From Mogibacterium sp. (GTDB lineage: Bacteria; Bacillota; Clostridia; Peptostreptococcales; Anaerovoracaceae), in contig JAFWGQ010000073.1 of assembly GCA_017512365.1 (NCBI GenBank), positions 1 to 64,000 on the forward strand: 64,000 nucleotides of DNA, read 5' to 3'. A program made the translations under genes and the position numbers. This document shows, in pieces, positions 32,824 through 41,714 of this stretch. Position 1 is the first letter of the stretch, and each line of letters begins with the position of its first letter. The notes under the pieces are model-generated. The model had not been told where the DNA came from. It made no database searches and worked only from the letters and a program-made list of their open reading frames with translations.

Positions 32824-34048
32824 TATCGTTTATTCAAAAGACAGAGAGAATCTTGCCGTCCACCGCGGCAGTTTTATCGCAGTGGAAAACGGAAAGGTAA
32901 AATGCATCTGGACCGAGATCCCTGAGGAATACCGGGATGTCCCGGTGACAGATCACGGCAGTGATGTCCTCATACCTGCGTTTTCCGATCTTCATGTGCA
33001 TGCTCCGCAATATCCGAACCGCGGATTCGGGATGGACATGCTTCTTGCTGACTGGCTCGAAAAGTTCACATTCCCGATGGAAGCCAGATACGCGGATCCG
33101 GAGTTCGCGAAGCTTGTCTACGATGCTTTTGTCGATAATCTGCTCGCCTGCGGGACCATGCATGCCTGCGTCTACGGCACAGTACATACGGAGGCGACAT
33201 CCTATCTGATCGAACGCATGGACAAAAAAGGGATAAAGGGCTTTGTCGGGAAAATAGGCATGGACCGGAATGCCCGGGAGGATCTTCTCGAGGAGCCGGG
33301 AAAAGCGCTCCGTGAGACGGAGGCTTTCCTCGAAAAATACAGCGGAAACAAGAATACCCGGCCGATACTCACGCCGAGGTTCGCTCCCTCGTGTACGGGC
33401 GAGCTCATCAACGGACTCGGAAGGCTCGGAAAAAAATATAATACCGGCATGCAGACCCACCTCGTAGAATCGCGCTGGGAGGCCGAGCAGGCGAGGCTGC
33501 TCTTCCCTGAGTGCGCCTGCGATACGGAGATATATGAAAGAGCGGGTCTGATGGACAACGGCCCGGTAATCGGAGGGCACTTCATATTCCCTTCGGAGGA
33601 TGACATACGTATACTGAAGAAATACGACTGCTATGCAGCGCACTGCCCGGATGCGACGGTGAGCGTCATCGCGGGGATAATGCCGGCGGGAGCTCTGCTC
33701 GACAGAGGAATCAGGATCGGTCTTGGGACCGACATCTCTGCTGGGCACCATACAGGCGTCTATACACAGGCGGGGCGCTCGGTCCAGCTGTCAAAGCTAA
33801 AGCATTTCTATGAACCTGACGGCAACCGCGCGATCACATTCCCCGAGGCTTTCTGGATGGCGACAAAACAGAGCGGTCAGCTCTTCGGCGGCACCGGCTC
33901 GCTGGAGCCGGGCTCGGTATTCGACGCGATCGTGATAAGAGACATGTCTGATGCTGCAGTGAAACTCACGCCGGAACAGACCGTTGAAAGATTCTGCTAT
34001 GCCGGAACAAAGGAAGATATCAGAGAACGCTACATGAGCAGTATATAA
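32804..34048 (+). CDS. guaD: Guanine deaminase-like amidohydrolase
   Basis: This amidohydrolase has 414 residues with metal ligands in SDLHVHAPQYPNRG, QTHLVESRWE, GGHFIFP and GTDISAG, a pattern that matches guanine deaminase (HVHAPQ and the late GLGTD). The reaction is guanine to xanthine plus ammonia. It starts inside the phosphatase gene and is followed 47 bases later by a PreA-like enzyme, giving a nucleobase salvage or breakdown context. SsnA-like relatives cannot be excluded, but the HAPQ pattern favours guanine deaminase. Confidence 0.82.
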   Translation: MRIIHADIVYSKDRENLAVHRGSFIAVENGKVKCIWTEIPEEYRDVPVTDHGSDVLIPAFSDLHVHAPQYPNRGFGMDMLLADWLEKFTFPMEARYADPEFAKLVYDAFVDNLLACGTMHACVYGTVHTEATSYLIERMDKKGIKGFVGKIGMDRNAREDLLEEPGKALRETEAFLEKYSGNKNTRPILTPRFAPSCTGELINGLGRLGKKYNTGMQTHLVESRWEAEQARLLFPECACDTEIYERAGLMDNGPVIGGHFIFPSEDDIRILKKYDCYAAHCPDATVSVIAGIMPAGALLDRGIRIGLGTDISAGHHTGVYTQAGRSVQLSKLKHFYEPDGNRAITFPEAFWMATKQSGQLFGGTGSLEPGSVFDAIVIRDMSDAAVKLTPEQTVERFCYAGTKEDIRERYMSSI

Positions 34049-34095
34049 ATAGGAAGTTATCACACTGTCTGAGACGATATAAAGGGGGAAAAAGA

Positions 34096-35622
34096 ATGGG
34101 ATCCGGAAAATATGACTGCTATTTCAAACACGATCCAGCGGAGGTAAGCAAGTGCCTTCTGTGCTACGATCCTGAATGCTCCAGGGCATGTCCGCAGAGC
34201 GCGGATATCGGCGGGATAATCAGATCGCTGTACTTCAAGGACTACATGGCTGCGGCCAGAAAACTCAACTGTGACTGCACTTACTGCAACGCACCGTGCG
34301 AAAAAGCCTGTCTGCTCTGCAAAGAGAACCGGCCGGTTGCCATCAGGGAGCTCCTGACAAATGTAAAAATCGACAAGGATCTGCTTCCAAAGCACAGGAT
34401 CGAAGCTGTCGATATGTCGACAGATATCTGCGGCGTAAAGCTGGAGAATCCGTTCCTGCTTTCATCGTCCGTCGTCGCCAGCTCATATGACATGTGCAGG
34501 CGTGCCTTCGAGGCCGGCTGGGCCGGAGCCGCGTTCAAGACGATATGCAGTTTCACGCAGCATGAGGCTTCTCCGAGGTTTTCCGCTCTCAAGAACCATG
34601 CCAATGCGTTCTGCGGTTTCAAGAACATAGAGCAGCTCTCAGTGCGGACCGTAGAGGAGGATCTGCAGATCATAGAGAAACTTCATAAAGAATTCCCGTC
34701 GAAAGTAATGATCGCCTCCATCATGGGACGGAACGAGAAGGAATGGACAGAGCTGGCCTCAAAATGCGAGAAGGCCGGAGCCTCTGTGATAGAATGCAAC
34801 TTCTCCTGTCCAAACTTGGAGAACGCTGATCTCGGTGTCACCATAGGGTTATCGGAAGAACTGACGGAGAGGTTCACAAGAGCGGTCAGACACGGAACGG
34901 ACCTGCCTGTGCTGGCCAAGCTCACGCCTAATATCACGGACATGGTCCCTGTAGCGCTCGCTGCAAAGAGGGGAGGAGCCGACGGTCTTGCCGCCATCAA
35001 CACGATCAATTCGATCACCGGCGTGGATATAGATACGCTTGTCGCGGAGCCTTCCGTAAGAGGCAAGTCCATAGTCGGAGGATACTCGGGGGCCGCGGTA
35101 AAGCCGATCGCCCTGAGGTTCATCGCGGATCTTTGCAGAAGCAAAGAACTTGCCGGCATGCATATAAGCGGCATGGGAGGCATAGAGACCTGGATCGACG
35201 CGCTCGAATTCATGCTGCTCGGAGCGGGAAGCGTTCAGGTCACTACCGCGGTGATGCAGTACGGATACAGGATCATCGATGATCTGATCGAGGGCCTGAG
35301 TGAATATCTTAAGGGAAGGGGCATCGCCTCGGTCAGAGACCTGGTCGGAGGCGCGGCGGAAACGATAGTCGACCGCAACAGCATAGAAAGGGATACCATA
35401 GTCTTCCCGGTCTTCGACTATGAGCGCTGCAACGGCTGCGGAAGATGCTATATATCCTGCATGGACGGAGGACATCAGGCCATAAAATTCGATTCGGAAA
35501 GCAGAAGGCCTAAGCTTGATGGGAAAAAATGCGTCGGGTGTCATCTGTGCCGCCTGGTGTGTCCGGAAATGGCGGTCATGACGGCCGGAAAGGTCCTTGA
35601 CGCAGAAGCCATCGGAAGATAG
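34096..35622 (+). CDS. PreA-like dihydropyrimidine dehydrogenase with extra Fe-S domain
   Basis: At 508 residues it is about 100 longer than E. coli PreA. Residues 1-95 form a Cys-rich module (CLLCYDPECSRACP ... CDCTYCNAPCEKAC) like the N-terminal Fe-S part of PreT/GltD-type proteins. About 105-420 form the FMN dihydroorotate-dehydrogenase-like barrel (NFSCPNLENADLG; LAKLTPNI; GGADG; GMGGIETW). The end carries two 4Fe-4S motifs, CNGCGRCYISC and CVGCHLCRLVC. The FAD/NAD domain of PreT is absent, so an outside electron partner is expected. Role: reduction or oxidation of uracil/thymine or a similar ring. AAGGGGG upstream. Confidence 0.82.
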   Translation: MGSGKYDCYFKHDPAEVSKCLLCYDPECSRACPQSADIGGIIRSLYFKDYMAAARKLNCDCTYCNAPCEKACLLCKENRPVAIRELLTNVKIDKDLLPKHRIEAVDMSTDICGVKLENPFLLSSSVVASSYDMCRRAFEAGWAGAAFKTICSFTQHEASPRFSALKNHANAFCGFKNIEQLSVRTVEEDLQIIEKLHKEFPSKVMIASIMGRNEKEWTELASKCEKAGASVIECNFSCPNLENADLGVTIGLSEELTERFTRAVRHGTDLPVLAKLTPNITDMVPVALAAKRGGADGLAAINTINSITGVDIDTLVAEPSVRGKSIVGGYSGAAVKPIALRFIADLCRSKELAGMHISGMGGIETWIDALEFMLLGAGSVQVTTAVMQYGYRIIDDLIEGLSEYLKGRGIASVRDLVGGAAETIVDRNSIERDTIVFPVFDYERCNGCGRCYISCMDGGHQAIKFDSESRRPKLDGKKCVGCHLCRLVCPEMAVMTAGKVLDAEAIGR

Positions 35623-35664
35623 ACTGCATCAGGGGAAATATCTGCCGCGACCTGAAGATTTGCG

Positions 35665-37812
35665 ATGAAAGAAAAGATAAGAAGGATCGTAAATAATGTG
35701 GGCACACGGAGCGTAGCTGCTCTGGTGCTGGTATTTCTGCTTACCATCGCCGTTACGGGCCTTGGCTGCTATCAGCTGTACAGGTCCACTAAGGAGAGCA
35801 TCCATCTGCAGGGCAGAGTGAACGCGGTGCAGTCGGCCAAGGATTTCGACAGCTACCTCATCGTAAGAAAGAATACCGTTACCCTCGCCGCGCATGTAGT
35901 GGACGGGATGATGACCGGGGGAGATACGAATGAGGATATCCTCGACTATATCACCGCTGAATCGGAGAGCATAAAAGTTTCCATAGACATGGACTACACC
36001 GGCATTTACGGCTGGATCAACGGGGAATACCTCGACGGCGTCGGATGGGTGCCTGACAAGGATTATGTCCCGACCGAGCGCCCGTGGTATACGGAGACCA
36101 TCGCCGACGCTTCCGATGAAGCCGATCATATCACCTTCGTCAGTCCGTATCTTGATGAGCAGACAGGGACTGTCCTCACGACAATGGCAAAGGAATTATC
36201 CGACGGCGAGAGCGTGATCGCGCTCGATGTCACCCTGAGCCGTATTGAGGAAATAACGAAGGAAGTGGCTTACCGGACGCCGGGCAGCATGTGCCTCGTA
36301 CTGGACAGCAGCGGCCAGGTGATCGCGCACTCGGAAAGCTCCGAACTGGGCAAGAATTATCTTCAAGAGGAGGATACCTTCGGAGCTGCGCTCGCCCGCA
36401 AACTGTATAAAGGCAGCGGCAGCGAATTCGAGCTGGAATACGGAAGAGACAAATATATCGTATTTACAGAACCGATAGAAGGCAACTGGAAATCGCTGTC
36501 TGTCATAGACACAAAGTACTTTTACAGGCCTCTCAAGATAATACTGCTGCTTTCGATACTCTTCACGCTCCTCGAGGCGATCGTATTCGCCGCGATACTC
36601 TATAATCAGAGTGAAAAGAATCTTGCGATCGCGTCCGCGGAGGAGGCTCAGAGCGCCAGTCTGGCAAAGACGCGCTTTCTGTCCAGGATGAGTCACGAGA
36701 TCCGCACGCCTATCAACGCGATCGTCGGACTCGACAATCTCGCCCTCAGGGATGAGGCCATATCCGAGCGCACGCGCGAGGATCTGGAGAAGATCGGTTC
36801 GAGCGCCAGACATCTGCTCTCGATAGTCAATGACATCCTTGACATGAGCCGCATAGAGTCCGGACACATGGAGCTGAAGGAAGAGGTCTTCTCTTTCACG
36901 GAGCTGATAGAACAGATATGCATCATAGCGGACGGACAGTGCGAAGAAAAGGACCTCAGCTTTGTCTGCAACAGGCGCGGAGAACTGGACGAATACTATG
37001 TCGGAGACAACCTCAAATTGAAACAGGCGATCATCAACATACTCGGCAATTCAGTCAAGTTCACCGATCCGCCGGGAGAGATCACTTTAGGGATCGAGCA
37101 GACTGCATGCGATGACAGACATGCGACGCTCTGCTTCACGATGAAGGATACCGGCATAGGCATGGACGAGGATTTCATACCTAAGCTGTTCGAAGCATTC
37201 TCCCAGGAGGATACCGACAACACCAGCCGCTACGGCGGCAGCGGCCTGGGAATGGCCATCACAAAGAACTTCGTGGAGATGATGGGCGGAGATATCAGCG
37301 TCGAGAGCGAAAAGGGAGCCGGCACGACCTTCCGTGTCACCGTGACTCTCGGCAGGGCCGACGGCGACCTCATCCCTGCTGCCGAAGAAACTGATGAGTG
37401 TGAGGCAGCGGAGGTGCTTGAAGGAAAGCACGTACTGGTCGTGGAGGATCAGGGGATGAACGCCGAGATCCTGATAGATCTGCTCGAGCTCGAGGGCGTA
37501 AGCTCCGAGTGGGCGATAAACGGGCGGATCGCGCTGGCCATGTTCGAGGACAGTGAAGAAGGATATTTCGACGCCGTGCTCATGGACATGAGGATGCCTG
37601 TCATGGACGGCCTGACCGCGACCAGGGAGATCCGCAAGCTGGACAGAACTGATGCCGCGTCGATACCTATCATAGCCCTTACGGCAAACGCGTTCGAAGA
37701 GGATGTACGGGAATGTCTCGAGGCGGGGATGGACGCGCATCTGTCAAAGCCGGTAGACATCGAGCTGCTTAAAGAAACTCTCAGAAGGCTGATGAGCGGG
37801 AAACAGCAATAG
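35665..37812 (+). CDS. Hybrid sensor histidine kinase with receiver
   Basis: This 715-residue protein has a transmembrane helix (about 13-35), an extracytoplasmic double-CACHE-like sensor (about 40-285, with YTGIYGWINGEYLDG and ERPWYTE), a second helix (about 290-312), HisKA with H344 (RMSHEIRTP), a GHKL ATPase (NILGNSVKF; DTGIGM; GGSGLGM) and a receiver with D641 (LMDMRMPVMDG). There is no output domain, so it must pass phosphate on to another protein. No partner regulator is adjacent. It stands 42 bases after the PreA-like gene. Confidence 0.92.
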   Translation: MKEKIRRIVNNVGTRSVAALVLVFLLTIAVTGLGCYQLYRSTKESIHLQGRVNAVQSAKDFDSYLIVRKNTVTLAAHVVDGMMTGGDTNEDILDYITAESESIKVSIDMDYTGIYGWINGEYLDGVGWVPDKDYVPTERPWYTETIADASDEADHITFVSPYLDEQTGTVLTTMAKELSDGESVIALDVTLSRIEEITKEVAYRTPGSMCLVLDSSGQVIAHSESSELGKNYLQEEDTFGAALARKLYKGSGSEFELEYGRDKYIVFTEPIEGNWKSLSVIDTKYFYRPLKIILLLSILFTLLEAIVFAAILYNQSEKNLAIASAEEAQSASLAKTRFLSRMSHEIRTPINAIVGLDNLALRDEAISERTREDLEKIGSSARHLLSIVNDILDMSRIESGHMELKEEVFSFTELIEQICIIADGQCEEKDLSFVCNRRGELDEYYVGDNLKLKQAIINILGNSVKFTDPPGEITLGIEQTACDDRHATLCFTMKDTGIGMDEDFIPKLFEAFSQEDTDNTSRYGGSGLGMAITKNFVEMMGGDISVESEKGAGTTFRVTVTLGRADGDLIPAAEETDECEAAEVLEGKHVLVVEDQGMNAEILIDLLELEGVSSEWAINGRIALAMFEDSEEGYFDAVLMDMRMPVMDGLTATREIRKLDRTDAASIPIIALTANAFEEDVRECLEAGMDAHLSKPVDIELLKETLRRLMSGKQQ

Positions 37813-37821
37813 CAGAATAAA

Positions 37822-38385
37822 ATGATACTTACGACTGAAAGGCTGATACTGCGTCCGTGGGAAGAATCGGACGCGGAGCCGCTGTACGAATATGCAAAGG
37901 ATGAAAGGGTCGGTCCCATGGCCGGATGGCCCGCACACGCCGACGTCAATGAAAGTCTGCAGGTCATCAGGACTGTGTTTGGGGCGCCCGAAACATATGC
38001 TGTCTGCCTCAAAGAGGACAAGAGAGCGATAGGCTGTGTCGGGCTGACTACAGGTGAGAAGAGCAACCTGGATCTTCCGGAAGGAGAAGGCGAGATCGGA
38101 TACTGGATAGGCGTTCCGTTCTGGGGGCAGGGCCTTATCCCAGAGGCTGTAAGGGAAGTGGTCCGCAGGGCTTTTGAGGATCTGGGCTATGAAGTGCTGT
38201 GGTGCGGCTACATGGACGGCAACGACAGATCGAGGCGGGTCCAGGAAAAATGCGGATTCAGATACCATCACACGGATAAGGACATTCACTGGAAATTGAT
38301 GGACGACATAAGGACAGAACACATCATGAGGCTGACCAAAGAAGAATGGCTTAGAAGCAGGTCATCTGAAAAAGAAAGGGAGTAG
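37822..38385 (+). CDS. GNAT acetyltransferase, RimJ/RimL-like
   Basis: This GNAT has 187 residues: TERLILRPWEESDAEPLYEYA is the classical opening of the RimJ/RimL-like subgroup (Acetyltransf_3), followed by GEIGYWIGVPFWGQGLIPEAV and VQEKCGF. It acetylates an unknown amine, often a protein N-terminus. Weak ribosome site. It ends two bases before the radical SAM gene, implying coupled translation. Confidence 0.88.
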   Translation: MILTTERLILRPWEESDAEPLYEYAKDERVGPMAGWPAHADVNESLQVIRTVFGAPETYAVCLKEDKRAIGCVGLTTGEKSNLDLPEGEGEIGYWIGVPFWGQGLIPEAVREVVRRAFEDLGYEVLWCGYMDGNDRSRRVQEKCGFRYHHTDKDIHWKLMDDIRTEHIMRLTKEEWLRSRSSEKERE

Positions 38386-38387
38386 TA

Positions 38388-39479
38388 ATGGACGAGAGAT
38401 TTGATCTTCAGAAATACCTGACGGACGGTGTCGAACAGGTGATAAAGGATGCGCTCAAAGCTACGCTGAAGGATCCGCGCGAGAGTGCATTCCTGGCGAA
38501 GTTCGCGCTGGCGTGCAAGGCGGCCGATAAAAAGAGAGAGAGAAACGAGAAGCAGGGACTTCATGTGCCTTCGTACCTCATCGCGAGCATAACATCCGTA
38601 TGCAATCTGCACTGCGAAGGCTGCTACTCGAGGGCGAACGACGCGACTACAGACTGCGAGCCGTCGATGCAGCTGACAGAAGAAGAGTGGCTCAGGATAT
38701 TCAAAGAAGCCGAAGAGCTGGGCGTCAGTTTCATACTGCTCGCAGGCGGCGAGCCTATGCTCAGATGGGACGTGATCGAGACCGCGGGACAGATGAAGGA
38801 TATCCTGTTCCCGGTATTCACCAACGGCACATTCATGAGCGATAAACACCTTGACCTGCTCGACAGATGCCGCAATATCGTGCCTGTCATAAGCATGGAG
38901 GGCGGCCGCGAAGTGACGGATGCCAGAAGAGGCGGGGGCGTATACGATACCGTCACGGAAAAGATGGTGAAGCTCCGCGAAAAGGGCATCATCTACGGAA
39001 TATCCGTCACCGTCACAAAAGAGAACATGAAGGAAGTCCTTTCGGATGATTTCCTCGATACGATGAGAGAGCGCGGATGCAAGGCTGTGTTCTACATAGA
39101 ATACGTTCCTGTTGACGATGAAGGGTCGCACCTCGCTCCGGACGACGCTGACCGCGAAGTCATGGCGGCGAGGATCGAAGAGCTCCGCAGCAGCAGGACC
39201 GAAATGATATACATATCGTTTCCGGGAGATGAGAAGAGCTCGGGAGGCTGCCTTGCTGCCGGACGCGGATTCTTCCATATCAATTCGCACGGAGGCGCTG
39301 AGCCTTGTCCGTTCTCTCCGTACTCGGACATAAATGTAAAGGACACATCGCTGAAAGAGGCTCTGCAGTCGGATCTGTTCACAGCCCTCAGGAGCGGAGA
39401 CATCCTCTCGGGTGAGCACATAGGAGGCTGCGTCCTCCACGAAAAGAGGGACCAGGTCGAAGCGCTGCTGCAGCACTGA
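38388..39479 (+). CDS. Radical SAM protein
   Basis: The protein has 363 residues with the radical SAM cluster motif CNLHCEGC (CX3CX2C, about residue 71) and GGEP, then a C-terminal region with several Cys (GGCLAAGRG; EPCPFSPY; GGCVLH), as in SPASM or twitch auxiliary cluster domains. An N-terminal 60-residue helical extension precedes the core. GGGAG stands before the start. Such proteins often modify peptides or cofactors, but no precursor peptide gene is seen next to it. Substrate unknown. Confidence 0.85.
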   Translation: MDERFDLQKYLTDGVEQVIKDALKATLKDPRESAFLAKFALACKAADKKRERNEKQGLHVPSYLIASITSVCNLHCEGCYSRANDATTDCEPSMQLTEEEWLRIFKEAEELGVSFILLAGGEPMLRWDVIETAGQMKDILFPVFTNGTFMSDKHLDLLDRCRNIVPVISMEGGREVTDARRGGGVYDTVTEKMVKLREKGIIYGISVTVTKENMKEVLSDDFLDTMRERGCKAVFYIEYVPVDDEGSHLAPDDADREVMAARIEELRSSRTEMIYISFPGDEKSSGGCLAAGRGFFHINSHGGAEPCPFSPYSDINVKDTSLKEALQSDLFTALRSGDILSGEHIGGCVLHEKRDQVEALLQH

Positions 39480-39543
39480 AAGGATAAACCATGACGCAAA
39501 AGAGCTGATGGTGTAAAAGGGTCATGCTGCAGAAGCTCTAAAG

Positions 39544-39569
39544 AGAAGCTGAAGAAGCTTCTTTTTTTG
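39544..39569 (+). terminator. Terminator after the radical SAM gene
   Basis: AGAAGCT and AGCTTCT pair with a GAAGA loop, followed by seven T. The DNA between 39480 and 39543 carries no supported gene. Confidence 0.85.
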
Positions 39570-39571
39570 TC

Positions 39572-39624
39572 TTGACTTCAGGGACAAGAAATATTATATA
39601 TGTTATATAACGAATGTTATATAA
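39572..39624 (+). promoter_or_regulatory. Promoter and operator of the TetR-CPBP operon
   Basis: TTGACT (39572-39577) and TATATA (39595-39600) are 17 bases apart. Downstream lie the palindrome GTTATATAAC (39602-39611) and the related GTTATATAAG (39616-39625); TGTTATATA repeats at 14-base spacing. This is a likely autoregulatory site of the TetR protein encoded 18 bases further on. Confidence 0.75.
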
Positions 39625-39642
39625 GTAATGAGGAGGAAGAAT

Positions 39643-40206
39643 ATGCCGCCGAAAGTGAAAGTGACAAAAGAGATGGTGCAGGATGCCGCTTTCGATATCG
39701 TGCGCTCGGACGGTCATGAGAACCTGAATGTCAGGACGATAGCCGGCCGCCTGGGGTGCTCGACGCAGCCTGTCCTATACAAATTCAGAACGATGGAAGA
39801 TATACGCGATGCCGCCTATGAAAAGGCTGACGCGTTCCATACGGCATATATCATGCCGAAGGAAACGGACAAAGATCCGATGCTGGCACTCGGTCTGAAT
39901 TATGTGAGGTTCGGGCACGAAGAGAGCAATCTCTTCCGCTTCCTGTTTCAGACGGACAAATTCAGGGGCATGGACATGGATGATCTGATGAGCGATCCGG
40001 ATCTGTCCGGGGTGATAGGCATAATGGCTGCTGGACTGGGAGTGGATACCACCGCGGCAGAGGAGATGTTCAGGACATTCTTCTGTGCTGCACACGGTCT
40101 TGCGAGCCTGCTTGCAAACAACGCGATGGATTATAACGAGGAGGAGAGCAGGAACATGCTGACCTCCGTGTTCTATGGTATGGCGGCATCCAGGAAAGGC
40201 CGATGA
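39643..40206 (+). CDS. TetR-family regulator
   Basis: The ATG at 39643 has AGGAGG seven bases upstream; the earlier ATG at 39628 overlaps that site. The 187-residue protein starts with a TetR helix-turn-helix (MVQDAAFDIVRSDGHENLNV, IAGRLGCSTQPVLYKF) and continues with a helical ligand domain of the WHG type. It overlaps the CPBP gene by four bases. Palindromic AT-rich operators precede it. Confidence 0.88.
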   Translation: MPPKVKVTKEMVQDAAFDIVRSDGHENLNVRTIAGRLGCSTQPVLYKFRTMEDIRDAAYEKADAFHTAYIMPKETDKDPMLALGLNYVRFGHEESNLFRFLFQTDKFRGMDMDDLMSDPDLSGVIGIMAAGLGVDTTAAEEMFRTFFCAAHGLASLLANNAMDYNEEESRNMLTSVFYGMAASRKGR

Positions 40207-40952
40207 AAGATATGTCAAAACTGAGGGAACTGTATGAGAAGAACGGAGTGATGTTCGCTGTACTGTGGATAATCCTGTACTGTGCCATAATGACGCCCGT
40301 AAAGGGGGATCATGGTGAGGACAGTCCTGTCATGATGCTGGCGCTGCTGGTCGTTGCCGGACTCATTTTCGCGTTCGTGAAAACGAACCGTCTGGAAGCG
40401 GAGACCGGACTTGACGGCTGGCCGAAGGACAGTCGGAGGTATCTGTATTTCATCCCGATGTGGATACTCGCGACCGGAAATCTGTGGGGAGGAATGAGCC
40501 TGAATTACAAAGGCATGGGCCAGGTGATCGCGATAATATCCATGATGCTCATAGGATTTATAGAAGAGATGATCTTCAGAGGATTCCTTTTCAGGTCGCT
40601 CCTGAAAACGAATAAGGTCTCATCTGCGGTCATCATCTCGGCAGCCACCTTCGGGATGGGACATCTGGTCAATCTGCTTTCAGGACAGGCGACTAAGGAA
40701 ACTGTGATACAGGTCTTCTTTGCGATATCGCTCGGATTCGTCTTTACGATGGTCTATTACAAGAGCGGAAAGCTGCTTCCGTGCATCATAGCGCACAGTC
40801 TGATCGATGCTTTTTCGACGGTCGCGGCAGACAGTCATATGGGGGACATGATCTACGTATGGACGACTATAATAGTGTCGGCAGTTTACTGCATATACCT
40901 GTGGAAACTGCCGGGAAGCGGTTTTGAGGAGGACAGAAATGAGCAAAAGTGA
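40203..40952 (+). CDS. CPBP-family intramembrane glutamic endopeptidase
   Basis: The 249-residue membrane protein has about seven helices and the three CPBP motifs: EEMIFR (EExxxR), FGMGH (FxxxH) and HSLIDA (HxxxD). Family members cleave prenylated or other membrane-associated peptides, and in Firmicutes often protect against bacteriocins or process them. The start overlaps the TetR stop (ATGA), so it is probably the direct target of that repressor. Confidence 0.92.
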   Translation: MKDMSKLRELYEKNGVMFAVLWIILYCAIMTPVKGDHGEDSPVMMLALLVVAGLIFAFVKTNRLEAETGLDGWPKDSRRYLYFIPMWILATGNLWGGMSLNYKGMGQVIAIISMMLIGFIEEMIFRGFLFRSLLKTNKVSSAVIISAATFGMGHLVNLLSGQATKETVIQVFFAISLGFVFTMVYYKSGKLLPCIIAHSLIDAFSTVAADSHMGDMIYVWTTIIVSAVYCIYLWKLPGSGFEEDRNEQK

Positions 40953-41565
40953 CTGTGTGATCCGTCCGGAAAGAAAAGAAGATGAAAGGGCGGTCGAAGA
41001 ACTTATCAGGGAATCGTTCTGGAACGTATACCGCCCTGGCTGCAGCGAGCATTATGTGATGCATGTGCTCCGGGATGACCCGGACTTCGTGAAGGAACTC
41101 GACTTCGTGATGGAAAAGAACGGCCGTCTGATCGGTCAGAACATATTCATGAGGGCAATAATAAACGGCGATGACGGAAAGGACGTGCCCGTCCTTGCGA
41201 TGGGTCCGATCTGTATCGCGAACGATCTGAAGCGCAAAGGCTGCGGCAAAAAACTGCTCGACTATTCGCTTGAGAAGGCGGCGGAGATGGGCTTCGGAGC
41301 CGTACTGTTCGAGGGCAATATCGATTTCTACGGCAAGAGCGGGTTCAGCTATGCAAGAAACTTCGGCATAAGATATCACGATCTGCCGGAAGGAGCCGAT
41401 GACTCGTTTTTCCTTTGCAGGGAACTGAAGCCGGGATATCTTGATGATGTGACCGGGGTGTATCAGACGCCGAAGGGATATTATGTGGACGACAAGGACG
41501 TGGAAGAGTTCGACAGGGATTTCCCTCCGAAAGAAAAACTGAAGCTTCCGGGTCAGATGTTCTGA
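40939..41565 (+). CDS. GNAT-family N-acetyltransferase
   Basis: The start at 40939 has GAGGAGG upstream and overlaps the end of the CPBP gene by 14 bases. The 208-residue protein opens with CVIRPERKEDERAVEELIRESF, has the acetyl-CoA loop PICIANDLKRKGCGKKLLDY and FYGKSGF, as in YhbS-like GNATs. Third gene of the TetR operon; a terminator follows at 41648. Substrate unknown. Confidence 0.9.
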   Translation: MSKSDCVIRPERKEDERAVEELIRESFWNVYRPGCSEHYVMHVLRDDPDFVKELDFVMEKNGRLIGQNIFMRAIINGDDGKDVPVLAMGPICIANDLKRKGCGKKLLDYSLEKAAEMGFGAVLFEGNIDFYGKSGFSYARNFGIRYHDLPEGADDSFFLCRELKPGYLDDVTGVYQTPKGYYVDDKDVEEFDRDFPPKEKLKLPGQMF

Positions 41566-41647
41566 TACGATATCCATGCAGGATCGCAGCAGAGGCTCGA
41601 AGATACCGCGGGCTGTGTGTAATGCCTGGTGTAAGTAATTGACGGAC

Positions 41648-41680
41648 AGAGCCGTTTTCAGTGAAGCGGCTCTTTATTAT
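41648..41680 (+). terminator. Terminator after the TetR-CPBP-GNAT operon
   Basis: AGAGCCG and CGGCTCT pair around a 12-base loop, followed by TTATTATT. Because it covers 41648-41680, an upstream in-frame ATG at 41661 of the next gene is unlikely to be used. Confidence 0.8.
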
Positions 41681-41714
41681 TGGGGAAAAAAATGAGATAA
41701 TAAACTTCGGTAAA

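Noticed and set aside
38286-39476. A 396-codon minus-strand frame opposite the radical SAM gene
   Set aside because: Same reason: no domain and no start signal, while the plus strand shows radical SAM motifs.
38388-39479. A RiPP maturation cluster around the radical SAM protein
   Set aside because: No short precursor-like peptide with a leader is visible in the flanks, although a CPBP protease operon is close.
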